Shown: positions 10,766-23,163, counted from the stretch's first letter. The stretch: DNA of 63,074 nucleotides from Balamuthia mandrillaris (GCA_031835245.1 JAVKOQ010000300.1:1-63074), one strand, 5' to 3'. Made by a program: numbers and translations. Notes: generated by a model from the sequence alone, not told the origin.

Positions 10766-12667
10766 ATGGCCAGCAACAACAACACTTCCTTTCCAAAGAA
10801 CAAGATCAAGATTCTGTTGTTGGAGGGAGTGAGCGAATCGGCGGTTCAGTTGATCCAGAAGGAAACATTTCAGGTTTCTTTCTCTCCCTCTCCCTCTCTC
10901 ACTCGCTCTCTTCTCTTACACTTTGTTGGGCAAAAAAAAAAAAACAAAAGGTGGAGTGTATCAAAGGAAAGTTGGGGGTGGATGAGCTGAAAGAGAAGAT
11001 CTCCACCGTTCACGCCGTTGGCATCAGGTTTTCTTTTTTTTTTTTTTTTGATTGTTTGTTTGTCACCTGTTCTTGTTATTGACCTTTGTGTTTTGTTTAA
11101 ACTCATAACAGGAGCAGCACCAAGTTGACGGAGGAGGTGTTGGCGCACGCCAAGCGGTTGCTTTGCATCGGCTGCTTCTGCATTGGGACCAACCAAGTGG
11201 ACCTGGAAGCTGCTCAAAAGCGTGGTGTACGTATTCATTGCACTGGCGTTGCTGCTCTGTTGTGCTCTGTCTCTGCCTCTTTGCTCTCTCTTCTCTGCTT
11301 CTCTTCTCCCACAACCTCGCTTGGGAAAGCAAAAACAAGTTACTGACTGAGCGAACAGATACCCGTGTTCAATTCTCCATTTTGTAACACGCGCAGCGTG
11401 GCTGAACTAGTGATCGCCCAAATCATTAGTCTTGCTCGCTGTTTGGGAGAGAAGAACAAGGAACTTCACGCTGGCATCTGGAACAAGGTTTGCACTTCTT
11501 TGTTTCACTGTGTTGTGCTCTTGTTTTTTAAGGAATATACTTTGGAAAATACGTTACAGAGTTCCAAGAATTGTCACGAGATTCGAGGCAAAACTTTGGG
11601 TAGGTTTTATATCCAACTGTTGCTTCTTTGTACTGTGAATTCGACTTTTTATTTCGTTCTCGCTCTCGTTCTCGTTCTCGTTCTCGTTCTCGTTCTCGTT
11701 CTCGTTCTCGTTCTCTCGCTTTTAACAAACAAACGAAACTCCTAACAGGAATCATTGGCTATGGTCACATCGGCTCTCAGCTGTCCGTATTAGCGGAGGC
11801 GATGGGCATGCGCGTCATATTCTATGACATCATACCAAAGCTGTCGCTCGGGCTTAGCAGGTCTTGCTCTTCCCTCGAAGAGCTTTTGCAGGAGGCTGAC
11901 TTTGTAACCTGTCACGTGCCTGAAACCCCTGAAACCAAAAACATGATTGGAGAGAAGGAAATTGGCATGATGAAACGTACATTCCTTTCTGTTGTTGTGC
12001 TTTATCTGTTTCTTCTTGGATTTATCTTAACTTGACAACTTTCAAAGCTGGAAGCTATCTACTGAACGCGAGTCGTGGCACGGTGGTAGTAATCCCCGCT
12101 TTAGCAGAGGCCCTTCGCAGCGGGCATCTCGCTGGCGCTTACGTGGACGTTTACCCCACTGAACCGCTTGAATACACCAAAGAATGGGAGTGCGAGCTGC
12201 GCGACCTGCCCAATACCATTCTCACCCCTCACATTGGGGGTTCCACAGAGGAAGCTCAAGAGTCCATCGGTGTGGATGTGGCCTCTAAGATCGTCAACTT
12301 TATCAACCAGGGCAGTACCATTGCGGCTGTGAACTTCCCCACTTTGGAGCTGAGCTATGCGGGACCGCGCACGCACCGTATATTGAACATTCATCAAAAC
12401 GTTCCTGGTGTCTTGCGGGTATGTTGTTTTTTGCCTTCTTTCTCTGTTTCTCATTATTCATCAATGCTTTATTTCTCACGAGTTGCCATTTTCATACCTC
12501 AGAGCATCAACACGATTCTTTCGGAGTTCAACGTAACAAGACAGATACTCGGCACAGATGGAGCAGTCGGTTACCTTATCGTGGAGGTCGACAGAGAGGC
12601 TTCTAAAGTCATCAAGAAAGCCATCTCTGACCTCCCTCAGAGCATCAGAACTCGTGTTCTTTTCTAA
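10766..12667 (+). CDS. serA: D-3-phosphoglycerate dehydrogenase
   Basis: This enzyme oxidises 3-phosphoglycerate to 3-phosphohydroxypyruvate, the first step of serine synthesis, in the cytosol. About eight exons encode roughly 410 residues, the size of the E. coli SerA type. Exon 1 (10766-10873) reads KIKILLLEGVSESAVQLIQ. Later exons show IGCFCIGTNQVDLEAA, the Rossmann motif GIIGYGHIGSQLSVLAEAMG, the active-site Arg in LLNASRGTVV, Glu in DVYPTEP and His in LTPHIGGST. A C-terminal ACT domain (NVPGVLR to GAVGYLIVEVDREA) suggests serine feedback control. Introns contain poly-T and a TCTCGT hexamer array. The protein ends SIRTRVLF. There is no sign of breakage. Confidence 0.92.
11655..11716 (+). 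repeat. (TCTCGT)n hexamer array in a serA intron
   Basis: About ten tandem copies of TCTCGT lie in the intron before the exon encoding GIIGYGHIG. It is one of several simple arrays confined to introns in this window. Confidence 0.85.
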
Positions 12668-12862
12668 CTATCTCACTTTATTTAACAAACCCCGTTTTTC
12701 GTTGTAGTCCTTGTCCGGTTCATTTGTTCTATTCTTTCCTCTCTTTTGCTTCGCTCTCTCCTCTTTCTTTTTTCTGAAAACAATATACAGATTTCATTCT
12801 ACCAACAAGATGGACTGATATAATAATCCTCCAACCGGATGCCTCCAAATGCAAGCCACAGC

Positions 12863-14140
12863 TTATGCCCCATCAACACCACAACCTGCCAACAGGAACT
12901 GTCTTTCTCTCTTTCCTCCGCTCGTCATCTCCGCTTGGATCCAACTTGCCACATCCGCTATCAGCTCTTTGCCTTGCCCTTGCAACACCCTGCCCACCAA
13001 AAACTGAAGCTGTTCCTCTTCCAAAAAGTTGGCACAACGCTTCAACCGCGAAACCAACTCCCTTCCTTCCGCGGTGTCGCTGGAGAGCTCCCGAGCCTCT
13101 TCCAAGCATATCTGTTGCGGTATGGTTTGCAGATACAGAGTCATGCGACGTTGCAGGAGTTCTTCCAGTTGAGGAATGGTGGAGTTGAGTGGATCTTGGC
13201 TGAGAATGAGACGTTCGTTTCGAGTGGACTTCTTTTTGGGGTTGAGAAGGGCGAGAGCCTCTTGACAGAGTTTTTCAAGATGTTGCTGTTGGTAGGAAGA
13301 AGAAGAAGAAGAAGCGGATGATGAAAGAAAGATTTTTTGACAGCAGGACTCCAAGATGTCGAACCAAGTAATGTTGATGGATGCTCCTTTGCGAGTTCGT
13401 CCCATCAAACCCTTTTTAAATGTTGAAGAGAAGAGAAGAGAGAACGATGAAGAGAAGAGAAGAGAGGAGAGAGAGAGAGCGAGAAGAGAGAGAGAGAGAG
13501 AGAGAAGAGAGGGAAGAGTTAAGCAAAGAAAGAGAGGGGAGAAGAGAGGAGAGATACCTTGAATGGTTTGCTGAGAATGTGCCAAGCTTCCGCATGTGCG
13601 TCCCCATAAAAAGATTCTGCAATGGTTTTAGAATAAGCAAAATAACAAAGAAAAAACAAGAAGAGAAAGTCTAACAAACCAGATAGCAAGTCGATCTCCA
13701 AACCAACAGCACACCAGAACCGTCGAAAGGGATGCATGGATGCCAACAACAAAAACGGCCTTATCATCCCTTTGGCAACCGCCTTTTCCTTATAACTGCT
13801 CTCTCGTTGCATCTCGGCGATGGCCAGGCTGTTGTCGTAGTTCATGGCGTTGACATCGGGACCGATAATGCGAGGCCAACGCAGGATGGCCTCTTCTATC
13901 TTTTTTAACTTCTTTTCGCTTAAGTTGGATGTCGAAGGGTTGAACACCGTTTCTTCAAACTGGTACAAAAAACAAAAAAGAAGTCATGAGAAGGGAGCAA
14001 TAGCGCAAGGAAGTTAGGGAAAGACAGGTCCTGTGAATATGTACATTCCAATCATCTTTCTCTTCAGCAGGTACGGCTTTGCTCAACGCGCAAGTGAATG
14101 CTATTCCTTTACTCTGTTTATTTTGGGCTTGAGATCACGA

Positions 14141-14175
<35 letters not shown>

Positions 14176-15463
14176 AAGAAAGGAGAAGAAGCGATAACCT
14201 TCGTGAACAGAGTACGACTGTATTTAACGAGATGAACTTGCATCTTGAAGGTTGCAGGAGCATCATTTTCTGTAATTCTGAACTCAACCTGCAAAAACGA
14301 AGGTAGAAAGGGTTATAGTTAACGACTGAGAGAAAGACAACATGAAAGCTTTAACTTTGCTTCGATGATGATCCTTTGTGACCACCAATTGCTTGGACAG
14401 CAGAACAATTTCATTTCCGTTGTGCTCTTGTTTCACTTCTACCTCGGCTGTCAGCTCGGAAGCCTCATCGCTCCATAGTTCCACTTTGTACCTTTGAAAA
14501 ACGCCATTAAAAACAAGGCAAGAAGACAGAAGAAGAAGAAGAAGACGAAGAAGAAGATGATGATGATATGATGATGATGAAGAAGAAGAAGAAGGAGAAC
14601 AAGAGAAGAAGAAGAAGAGGAAGAAGAACGAAGAATAAAGAAGAAGAAGAAGGGATTACATACATTCCGACATCGAGAGAATCATGATGAGTATAATAGA
14701 GAGTGTCCTGAGAAGGTGAAATAAGGGGATACCGAATGGGACGTCTGTAACGCTCCAACATGGCTTTTGATTGCTCTTCCGAGTAAAAGCTAAAGGAAGA
14801 AGGAGAAGAAGAACAAGAAGAAGAATCGCTCTCTCCTTCTGTTTCTGTCCCTTCGGTTCCCTCAACTCCAGCAATGGAAGGCTTACCCAGATAAGAAGAA
14901 GCGGAGGAGGACAAGTCCCCTAAGGAAGACGCTAGAGAAGAAGTGAAGGAAGAGGGCGAAGAAGACAAGGGAGAAGACTCGTTTGTGGGCTTCTTCAGAT
15001 AGCCCGTCCCTCCTACCAGTTTTCCGATGTATCCTCCAATCTTTTTCCAACCACCAACTCTGATGCTTATCTTCTGTGGCGCTTCTTCTTGTTCTTCGCT
15101 TGCATCTTGTTCTTCGTGTTGTGGCTCAAAAGGTTCTTCGAAAGAAGAAGAGAGGTTGAAGATGGAAGACTGGTTGCCAAAGAAAAACGAGTCTCCCAAT
15201 GAAGAAAGCGAAGAAGCAGAAGGAGGAGAGAGGGAACATGGTTGAGGGCGCAAGGTGTTATAGTACTGAAAACGTCGAACGTCTATGCCCTCCGGGAGCA
15301 GTTCTCTCTCTTCTGGAGACAAAAACGCAGCCAGGGACGCGGGAGAAGAGGAAAGCGAAAACGGAAATGAGGACAATGGGGACGAAGAAAAAGCCAATGC
15401 ATCAGGGTCGTCCCGTTCTTCCACGGGTTGACTGCTTCCCTCCGTTTGTGCAGGTTGCTCCAT
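12863..15463 (-). CDS. Uncharacterised multi-exon protein
   Basis: Six or more exons on the minus strand start at 15463 (MEQPAQTEGSSQPVEE) and stop at 12863. The N-terminal 250 residues are low-complexity Ser/Glu rich, with an island ISIRVGGWKKIGGYIGKLVG. A beta-rich middle spans two exons (YKVELWSDEASELTAEVEV and VEFRITENDAPATFKMQVHL). A helical exon follows (LRWPRIIGPDVNAMNYDNSL to RPFLLLASMHPFRRFWCAVG), then a C-terminal helical domain ending LLAGCGVDGA. Long GAA tracts near 14520-14655 fall in the intron after the first exon and a GA tract at 14148 in another. I do not recognise the family. The tryptophan and aromatic conservation in the middle exons argues for a real folded protein. It is convergent with serA. 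Confidence 0.6.
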
Positions 15464-15639
15464 CTCCTTGCTCTTTTCTTTTTTTGTAATGATCGGTGCC
15501 TATAGTAGTAATTATAGCACAATTAATATACAGTGTAAAACCATTTATTCACTATTTATAATTGTTTTCCTCAGATCTGTGCATAACACCTGCCTTGGCC
15601 CAACCCCTTTAACGGCAGGGTTGTTGTAAGCCCCAAGCT

Positions 15640-16471
15640 TCACTCCGTGCTTGCAAAGAGCAAGAACGGATGCCCCATGCTCACCGCCACGTACTGCTTT
15701 CTCTGCTCGTCCACAAAGTAGCCCGCCGGCCCTCTGACCATGGGCACCTTGTCCGCCTGCTCCTTGCTCTCCGCCTGCAGCTTCTGCAGGTCCAGCGTCT
15801 TCAGCTCCCCCTCCTTCTTGTTGTCCTTGTTGTTCTGGCTCACCTGGGCCAAGAGCTTCTGGGTGGCGGCCGGGGTCATCTCCAAACCGTCAAAGAGGTC
15901 TATCATGGCGAAGTTGAAGTGCTCCGAGGCCTCCTCCGAGGCGTCAGCGGGCAGAGGGGGCGGAGGGCTTTGCAGCTGCTGGATGCCTGCCGCCAGGATG
16001 CTGATCACTTCTTCTTGGGAGTATTTTTGTTTTTTTTCTTCTGGCTTTGTCCTTTTTTTTTTTTTGCATAAGGTTAGAAAGCAGCAAAGAGAGAGAGAGA
16101 GAGAGAGAGAGGACGCACTCAGGCTGGGCAGCAGGGCTGGCTTCATGGGTAGACGGGCTTTGCTGCTGCTGCTGCTCCTGCTGCGGCTGTTCCTGCTGCT
16201 GCTGCGGCTCAGGTTTCTTCTGATCGTTTGTGGTGGAGGACATGTTGCTGTGGTGATGCTTTGCTCTCTTGGTAGCTTTGCTCTTCTTCTTTTTCGTCTT
16301 CTTCTCCTGATTGCCCCGTGAGGACGAGAGTGTTCGTTTGGGCTGCCGCCGCCAGCCATCGCCGCACGCCGACGGCTTTTCTCTCCTTCTCTCCTCCATT
16401 TCCTGCTGGAATTTCCTTTCGTTTGGCCGCTCATGTCGACTTGAATCCTCCTTTATTTTTAAGGACGACAT
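15640..16471 (-). CDS. Uncharacterised Gln-rich protein, two exons
   Basis: Exon 1 starts at 16471 (MSSLKIKEDSSRHERP) and is rich in Lys/Arg (a likely nuclear localisation stretch KKTKKKKSKATKRAK) and then in Gln (EPQQQQEQPQQEQQQQQ). It ends near 16120. Exon 2 begins near 16046 and gives KYSQEEVISILAAGIQQLQ, then FNFAMIDLFDGLEMTPAATQ and QYVAVSMGHPFLLFASTE. The GA/CT run 16086-16112 lies in the intron. Later in-frame Met codons could also serve as start. Family is unknown; composition suggests a nuclear protein. It shares a 204-bp divergent promoter with the small gene at 16676. Confidence 0.55.
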
Positions 16472-16675
16472 GAAAATCGTATACGTATACATTTTTTGAT
16501 GTCGTCAAGAAAGATCAGTGTCGACAATTCCATGACGACATGGATTTTTTATTTTCCTATTGGTTCGGAAAATTAACACGATCTACCAGTTTAATTTTTC
16601 GTGTATTGACTTATATTTTTTTTTGTTTCATACAGAAGAAGAAGAAGAACAAGAGCAAAAGAGAGGAAGCCAAGC
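16472..16675. promoter_or_regulatory. Divergent promoter with GACGACATG / TGTCGTCA repeats
   Basis: This 204-bp gap between two divergent genes contains ATGTCGTCAAG near 16499 and CATGACGACATGG at 16531-16543, and a further GACGACATG overlaps the start codon of the left gene. The same core, CATGTCGTCATGAAT, occurs twice at 38865-38910. A CCTATTGG (inverted CCAAT) lies at 16557. Confidence 0.5.
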
Positions 16676-17052
16676 ATGTCTCGCCAGGTGTTGACCATCG
16701 TCTACGGTGATATCTCCTTTGAGGACTCGTTTCAACCGTCCGCCGAGGCTGCCGGTGGGCGAGTGTCCGGCACCAAGCAGGCCGACCCCGCCTGGGAGTG
16801 GCTTCGCATCTGTGGATTGCCCAACAAGCTCTCCATTTTGTCCAAGGTTCTTTCTCTCCTTCTCCTTCTCTCTCTTCTTTTTTGTTTTTTTGCTCATCGA
16901 CTTCCATTTATTTTATTTTTTTGCCTCTGCATGGCTCAAGGTGAAGGACGTGGTTGGACAGTACAACCCGAGCGAAGTGGGCACCGACCAGTGGCTCATC
17001 AAAGATGAGAGCGGTAACATACTTGCGGATGGCGACCTCGATGACTCTGGTT

Positions 17053-17095
<43 letters not shown>

Positions 17096-17259
17096 CTCTC
17101 TCTCTCTCTCTCTTCTTTATCTTCACTTCTTCATGCGCGCTCTCTCTCTTCTCTATAGATCGTGTGAACGGCTGGTTAACATTTCATTTCCAAACTCTAG
17201 GTATCGAACCCGATGTTGCTACCATCGTCGCTTCCGTCACCAAAAAGCTTGGCTTCTAA
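16676..17259 (+). CDS. Small uncharacterised protein, three exons
   Basis: Exon 1 (16676 to about 16845) reads MSRQVLTIVYGDISFEDSFQ and AWEWLRICGLPNKLSILSK. Exon 2 (about 16941-17048) reads VKDVVGQYNPSEVGTDQWLI and DESGNILADGDLDDSG. Exon 3 (about 17202-17259) reads IEPDVATIVASVTKKLGF. The protein is about 110 residues with no signal peptide or membrane span. I do not recognise the family. A broken partial copy of exons 1 and 2 lies at 25725-26034, next to the third DUF4397 gene, which marks one end of the duplicated segment. The second intron holds a (CT)n tract. Confidence 0.65.
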
Positions 17260-17335
17260 AGCAACACCAACCACTAACAGTTCCTTTAAAATCAAAAGCT
17301 TTACTTGTATCTTTTGTCGCACTTCATGTTCTTGC

Positions 17336-17379
<44 letters not shown>

Positions 17380-17668
17380 AAGGGCATCAAAACATAAAAG
17401 AGGACACAACAAACGAGGTTCGCTCTTACCGTGTTCTTTTTCCATTTTGTTGTTGTAATTTTTGTTTGAAAGCACGTATGCTGCGGTGCACACGCGCCCA
17501 CAGGGACGGGCTATGCTCTCACAAGCAACACAACGTACGAGCTGAGCCAAACCCGAGAAAGACCACAGAAAACGGACATGTAAAAGGTAATCCTATCATA
17601 TAGGATAGGGTCTTCTTTGTAATGCAATTTGAACAGATCAAAAGGGAACGAGGATGGGTCACGAGATT
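17260..17668 (+). other. Intergenic region with (GA)n tract and duplicon edge
   Basis: No gene is seen. A (GA)n microsatellite lies at 17340-17374. From about 17518 onward the sequence (AAGCAACACAACGTACGAG, then GGATAGGGT) is similar to 26045-26140, showing where the duplicated DUF4397 upstream region begins. Confidence 0.6.
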
Positions 17669-17817
17669 CACGGGAGTCTTCCCCAACATTTTGAACGCAA
17701 CTTGGTGGATTGGCTGAAGAAAAACCCTCCCCGAACCAACCCGCTTCATTCTGTGATATCAGGCGGGCCCTGTGATAAGTTTGACCGAAGGTCACCGTCC
17801 ATAAATACCGCTCACTC
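17669..17817 (+). promoter_or_regulatory. Promoter of DUF4397 copy 2
   Basis: The 56-bp block 17669-17724 is identical to those at 8740-8795 (inverted) and 26194-26249. TGTGATAAGTTTGA follows at about 17771 and a TATA-like ATAAATA at 17811-17817, 103 bp before the ATG. Confidence 0.7.
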
Positions 17818-17919
17818 CAAACCTGTTTCTTTCCTTCTCACCAACAACATACCACCAAACCACAGACACAGATCCTATCAACCAAAAGCGAAACCACAAG
17901 GAAGCAAGCAAGAATCATC

Positions 17920-18804
17920 ATGAAAGTGCTTTCTTCTTCTGCGCTCATGCTTCTGGCCTTCTTGGCTCTTCACTCTCTCGCCCAAGCACAAAACTGCCAG
18001 GTCAAAGTCATCCACCTCCTCCAAGGAGGTTCCCCCATTGATGTGCGGGTGGGGGAGGAATTGGTGGCCTCCAACCTGGCCTTCTCCCGTTCTCAGACCT
18101 CCCAAGCCACCCTCCCTTGTGGCCCTCAGGACGTGCAGCTCTTCGCCGCAGGCAACCAGGAGAGCAGCTTCCGCTCCGAGAACTTTGCCTTGCAGCAAGG
18201 GGAGAACCTCATCAACTACATCGTCTTCGGAGGAGAGCTCCGCGCCCCCGCTGCCTCCAACATCTTCTTGCTCTCCCACGAGCCCGTCACCATGCCCCAA
18301 ACCCCCGAAGGCCAGATCAACCTGGCGTTCTGGCATTACTCCCCCGCCATCCGTCTGGAGCAGGTTCAGGTGGATGTGTTGGATGAGGAGGAGGAGGTGC
18401 TCCTCTCCACCACTGCCAACTTCCAGCAGAGGAGCGCCTTCCAGACGGTTCCCTCCGCCGAGGCCTTGACCTTCCGCTTCTCCAACCTGGAGCTGGAGGA
18501 GCTGTTCTCCGCCACCAGGAGCGTGACGGCCTTGAGGAACTCTGGTGCGGGCACCATCTTTGCTCTCGGCCAGAACACCACGGAGTTGTTGTTGGAGGCC
18601 GATCCCGCCATCATCATCCCTGCTGAGGAGGAGGAGGAGTCCTCCCAGGGCAGCGTTTCCTCCCAGAGCGAGGGGTCCGTGGGGGATGGAGAGGATGTCA
18701 GCGAGAGCAGCAGCATTGGCAGTGGTTCTCTGAGCGAGTCTTTGGAGGAGGAGTCCAACTTGCAGAGTGGCGCTTCTTCTCTTTCTTCTTTCCTTTTCTT
18801 CTGA
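17920..18804 (+). CDS. Secreted DUF4397-type protein, copy 2
   Basis: This intronless 294-codon gene is nearly identical to the copies at 7691 and 26446. It has the same signal peptide, DUF4397-like start and acidic Glu/Ser tail. It is convergent with EGF copy C, whose stop lies 304 bp away. The near-identity of three copies, while the flanking EGF genes have diverged more, points to recent duplication or ongoing gene conversion. Function is unknown. Confidence 0.88.
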   Translation: MKVLSSSALMLLAFLALHSLAQAQNCQVKVIHLLQGGSPIDVRVGEELVASNLAFSRSQTSQATLPCGPQDVQLFAAGNQESSFRSENFALQQGENLINYIVFGGELRAPAASNIFLLSHEPVTMPQTPEGQINLAFWHYSPAIRLEQVQVDVLDEEEEVLLSTTANFQQRSAFQTVPSAEALTFRFSNLELEELFSATRSVTALRNSGAGTIFALGQNTTELLLEADPAIIIPAEEEEESSQGSVSSQSEGSVGDGEDVSESSSIGSGSLSESLEEESNLQSGASSLSSFLFF

Positions 18805-19108
18805 ACCCTCTTCCCTTCTGTTTGCACTCTTCGTTCTGTTTGATATTTTAAATGGTTCTATCTTGTTCTTTTGATGGTTACATATGTATTATCTCATTTA
18901 TAAAGAGCACATTATTCACAAACTTTCTTTTGAAGCTGTTCATTCTTGTCTTCTGCAAAATGAACGCGAGCGGTGAGCTGAAGAAATAGAGTACCACATT
19001 GTTGGGTTTTATCCAGTGTTAATGAGAGAGTCAATGAAAACGTGGGAAAGCACCAGAGACAGAGCAACGAAAAAAAACACATGCGCACCTCGTAATGGTT
19101 GGTAATGG

Positions 19109-22100
19109 CTAAGCCATAACTGAGTTCCTGCTTAAGGCTTTGGCAGTCTTGGCTCGTGCCTGCCTTCGACGACGATACAAAACAGCAGAGAGCACCGCTG
19201 CAATGATCACAGCGATAAGAATGATGAGCAGGACGATCACAGGAACCGCCCATGGATTCTCGTCCATAAAGTCCTGTTCCTCTGTCAACTGCCCGGAGGC
19301 TTCTCTGGAGCAGTCGCTGCCTGCCCAACCTTCGAAACAATGGCAAACAGCAACCACGTTTTCCTCTCCTGATGAAGGTGGCTTGCACACCCCGTTGGAT
19401 GAACAATTGTTCAAACACTCTCCTTTGTGGTCTTGTTGTTGTTTTGTCATGGTTGGTTGAGACAGGAGAAGTGAGAAAAAGAAAACAGAAGAAAAAGAAA
19501 ACAAAAACGTACCAATGATGGAGCAATCCAAACCTCTCCAATCCTCACCACATTCACATGTTCCGTTTCTGCAAGTGCCATGACCTGAACATTCTTCTGG
19601 ATGTCCTGCACATGGAGGATCATCTTGCCAAGCAAAACACACGAAAAGAAAGAAAGAAAGAAAGGTCAGCCCAGAAGGAAGAAAAAGGGCGAACATCAAG
19701 AAATCAGAAGAACAGAAAAAGAGATCACCAACATTGTTCGCAGAGAGGGCCATAAGCAAAGGGATGGCACACGCAGCGTGGAGGAGAGAGGTCTGTATTG
19801 CAGGTTCCTCGACCAGAGCATTCCTCTTCTCCTTCTCCAACCACACTGCACGATGCTGATGGAGAAGATGCCAACAAATGGTCAGCACACTCCGCAAAGA
19901 CAAAGGGTTTCAATGGAGGAGAGAGGGGAAGGGAAAGAGACAAACCGAAGCGACAATCAGGAGGAAGCCATCCTTCTCTGCATTGGCATTGTGGGGATGA
20001 GCTTTTGTCTTGTGGCCCCACACACCTCCCATGCCCGTGACATTCTGGATTTCCTGTGTTCAAACACACAGCTGCGCACCGAAAAAACACGGTTACCAAA
20101 CGGAAGAATTGCCAAAAGAGAAAACAACAAACAAATGAAAAGAACAAAGAAGAAATGGTAACGTACGGGTGGTACAGTCCCATCCTTTCCAACCCAACGG
20201 ACATTCATTCATCATGCATCCAAACCCTTCCACCAAGTTATTTCCACACCTCGAGCCACACTTGCTCTCTTCCGAGGCACAATCCAACACCAACACTTCA
20301 CATTCTTCTCCTGTCCACCCTCTTGCCTCTTCTTCATCCGCAGAAAAAGAAGGAACAAAGTCTTTGGGGCCATCACAAAGACATCTCGGTGGGTCCAATT
20401 CCGACACGCAAACGCCGTGGCCGGAACATGCTTCGGGAGAAGTGCAATCCAAAGAAGGAGAGGAACAATCCTCTCCTGACCAGCCTTCATCGCATTGACA
20501 ACGAGAGGAGTTGAGAAGTGCATCCCAGGTGCACACTCCGTGATGGGAACATTCAGTGGAGAGAGGGGAGAAGGGGCAGGAAGGAATGGAACAATCAGCA
20601 CCCATGCGGTTTGCATGGCAAGAACAGGTGCCGTTCTCTCTGTTGCACTCCCCGAACCCTGAACACTCTTCTTCCAATCCTTTTTTTTTGGTGTTTTGGG
20701 GTGACTGTCAATAAAACAAAGAAGCACAGAAGCAAGGAGACAGAAGACGAGAAGAGTATTTTAAATTGAATGATGCAGAAGAAGAGGAAGAAGAAAATGA
20801 AAGGACAAGAACAGAATCAGTGGCGAACAAGAAAAGAAGAATAGAGAAATAGAAACCAGGGCATATCATGAAGGGAAGAGCGCAATCCTTCTCAGGGCCT
20901 AACACATATCCGGGCTTGCACACACACTGAGGGGTGAGTGAAGAGGAATCACAATACCCATGCGCCTCCCCCGTGCAATCGTTGGGACAGCTTGCTTCCC
21001 CACAATCCTTTCCCTCCCATCCTTTTCATCCAAAGCAAAGCATTCTTTGTGAGGGAAGGGGCAATTCGCAACCACACCAGAAGAAAGGGAGGAAGAATAC
21101 CCACCAGGAAGGCATTGGCAAACCGGTCGATCCTCCTCATTGACGAGACAATAGCCATGGCCGGAACAATCTGGAAATCCTGGACAATCCTCTGCAGATG
21201 GAGCAAAGGAACGAGTCGGTCAATTCTCGGTTTAGCAAGGCAAGGTAAAGCACGGTTGGAGAAAGGAATGAAAACAAAAGCAAACCAACCAACACTGCAA
21301 TCCAGGTCAGCCCACCCTTCATGACAAATACAATATCCACTCTCACAAGTTCCTCGGCCCGAGCATGGCGGTCTTCCTGGACAGCTATCTGTGGTTTTGA
21401 ACAGCCGTTGCACCCTCACAGTGAGTTACAAACAGTTGGACACGACAACAGAAAGAACCAGAGGTCATTGAAAAAGCAACGTACAAGAGGGACACTCCTG
21501 GCTGGCTCCTGGTGCAGCGAGCAAAAAGCTCAAGTCATGCTTCGACGTGCGCTCTTGACAGTTATACGGGGACCCTGGAGTACCCACGGGTTCCGCGTGG
21601 CAAAGTCCCTGTTCGAACGAAATGGGTTCCAGCGGAATGTTTTCCAAAGCGAAGAGTTGCTGCAGCATGAAGGTGGTTCCATTTGCCCCTCTGAGGTCTT
21701 CATAAAGGACCAACGAAGGAGACTTGGTGGAAGAGGAGGAGGAGGCGGACCAATTGCCCCCGGTGGATATGTACAGGTAATTCCCCTCGAGCAGCGTCGG
21801 ACTGGGGGGCTGCATATAAAGCTCACCCTCAACTCGAATCTGAGAAAAGCTCTTTTTTTTCAAGCCATTCACTTCACGTGTTCAGTTAGAAGCAGAAGCA
21901 AAAACAAGAGGAGGACGTTGGCAAAGCACAAAAGAGAGCGAGGAACCAACCAAAGATATCAAGAATGGCATGGTTCAAGGAAAGATTGCCAGTCACTTGG
22001 AGCGTCCCTCCAAGCAGCCCTTCGTCTGAGTAGGGTTGTCCTTTCCACCACACCAAAGGGCGAATCTTGGCTTCGTACTCCGCCTTTACGTTGCCAAGGA

Positions 22101-22198
22101 TAACCCCGTTTCCAGTCAACTCGCTTCTACGTTGAAGCACCAACGAACCTCCATTTGCGAATGACAACTGGCTGTTGTCATACAGGTTTAGTATTGGA

Positions 22199-22229
<31 letters not shown>

Positions 22230-23163
22230 AAGAAGAAGAAGAAGAAGAAGATGAAGAAGAAGAAGATGAAGAAGAAGAAGAAGAAGAAGAAGAAGAAGAA
22301 GAAGAACATGAAGAAGAAGAAGAAGCAGAAGAAGAACAAGAAGAAGAAGAACAAGAACAAGAACAAGAAGAAGAAGAAGGGATCGAATACGAACGGAGGA
22401 AGCCAGGGGTCTTCAACACTACCACTCATTCTCAACATTGAGTTTTCTCCAATTGTCATGGCTCCTTCCCCTGAGCGGTGCACCACCAACGTGGTGGGGG
22501 CCACCACGTCCAGAAGTACCCCGCTGTAATACTTTTTCGCCTGGTAATCACTGCTTTGAGGGAGATAATGAGTTCCGTTCCACACGCTGTAAGCGCCGTA
22601 CAAGGAATACTCGCATTGCTCGCGACTGTGAATGCTCAAGGAGTTCACCTCAACAGGTCTATCTGCTCTCTGTTTGTGTTTGTTGGTTATCATGGTTAGT
22701 TTGTACAGGAGAAAGAGAAACTATAAACGTTGAGTTGCAGTAAGACAACAAAGAAGCAAAAAGAGAATGAAGAGAGAAGGAAGAAGGCGGAGGGGAAGAG
22801 AGAAAAAAACGAACAAAAACAGTGATGGTGTAGACGCCAAGGAAACGCAAGTCCAACTCGTCGCCAAGGACCACGTCGTCCTCTTTGGTGGGCACGCGTG
22901 CCGCTCCGTCCTCCTCCGACACCCAGTTGGTTGGGTCGTCCCTTTTTGTTTTAGTTTTCAAACGAACAAAAACAGCGAAAGATGTGAAAAGAAGAACCAC
23001 AAAGAATATGAACAAGAGGATAGGGTTCAACAAAGCGGAGAACGAACCAGACGCCGCTGACCCCCACATTTCTCCAACGCATTACATCCCCAGCACAAGT
23101 GTTAAAGCCGCACAGAACGAAAGCCATCACAGCAACAGCCACCCACCACCTTCTCAGCTTCAT
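19109..23163 (-). CDS. EGF-repeat type I membrane protein, copy C
   Basis: The start at 23163 begins a signal peptide (MKLRRWWVAVAVMAFVLCGF). An upstream in-frame Met at 23199 is possible but would place a basic stretch before the hydrophobic core. The ectodomain exons follow (DDPTNWVSEEDGAARVPTKE, VVAPTTLVVHRSGEGAMTIG, SFANGGSLVLQRRSELTGNG), then the EGF exons, a membrane span (VPVIVLLIILIAVIIAAVLS) and a basic tail ending SRNSVMA. From about 19100 to 21400 it is almost identical to copy D (27640-29940), while the 5' half is less similar. One intron has a 180-bp GAA/TTC expansion absent from D. It is paired tail to tail with DUF4397 copy 2. Confidence 0.8.
22200..22379 (-). repeat. (GAA/TTC)n expansion in an intron of copy C
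   Basis: About 60 GAA units with scattered ACA/ATG interruptions lie in the intron between the exons ending VEDPW and beginning NSQLSFANGG. The corresponding intron of copy D (about 30721-30770) is only some 50 bp and lacks the repeat, so the expansion postdates the split of C and D. Confidence 0.9.

Noticed and set aside
22155-22529. Poly-Lys or poly-Ser protein
   Set aside because: It is a reading of the intronic GAA/TTC expansion in EGF copy C.
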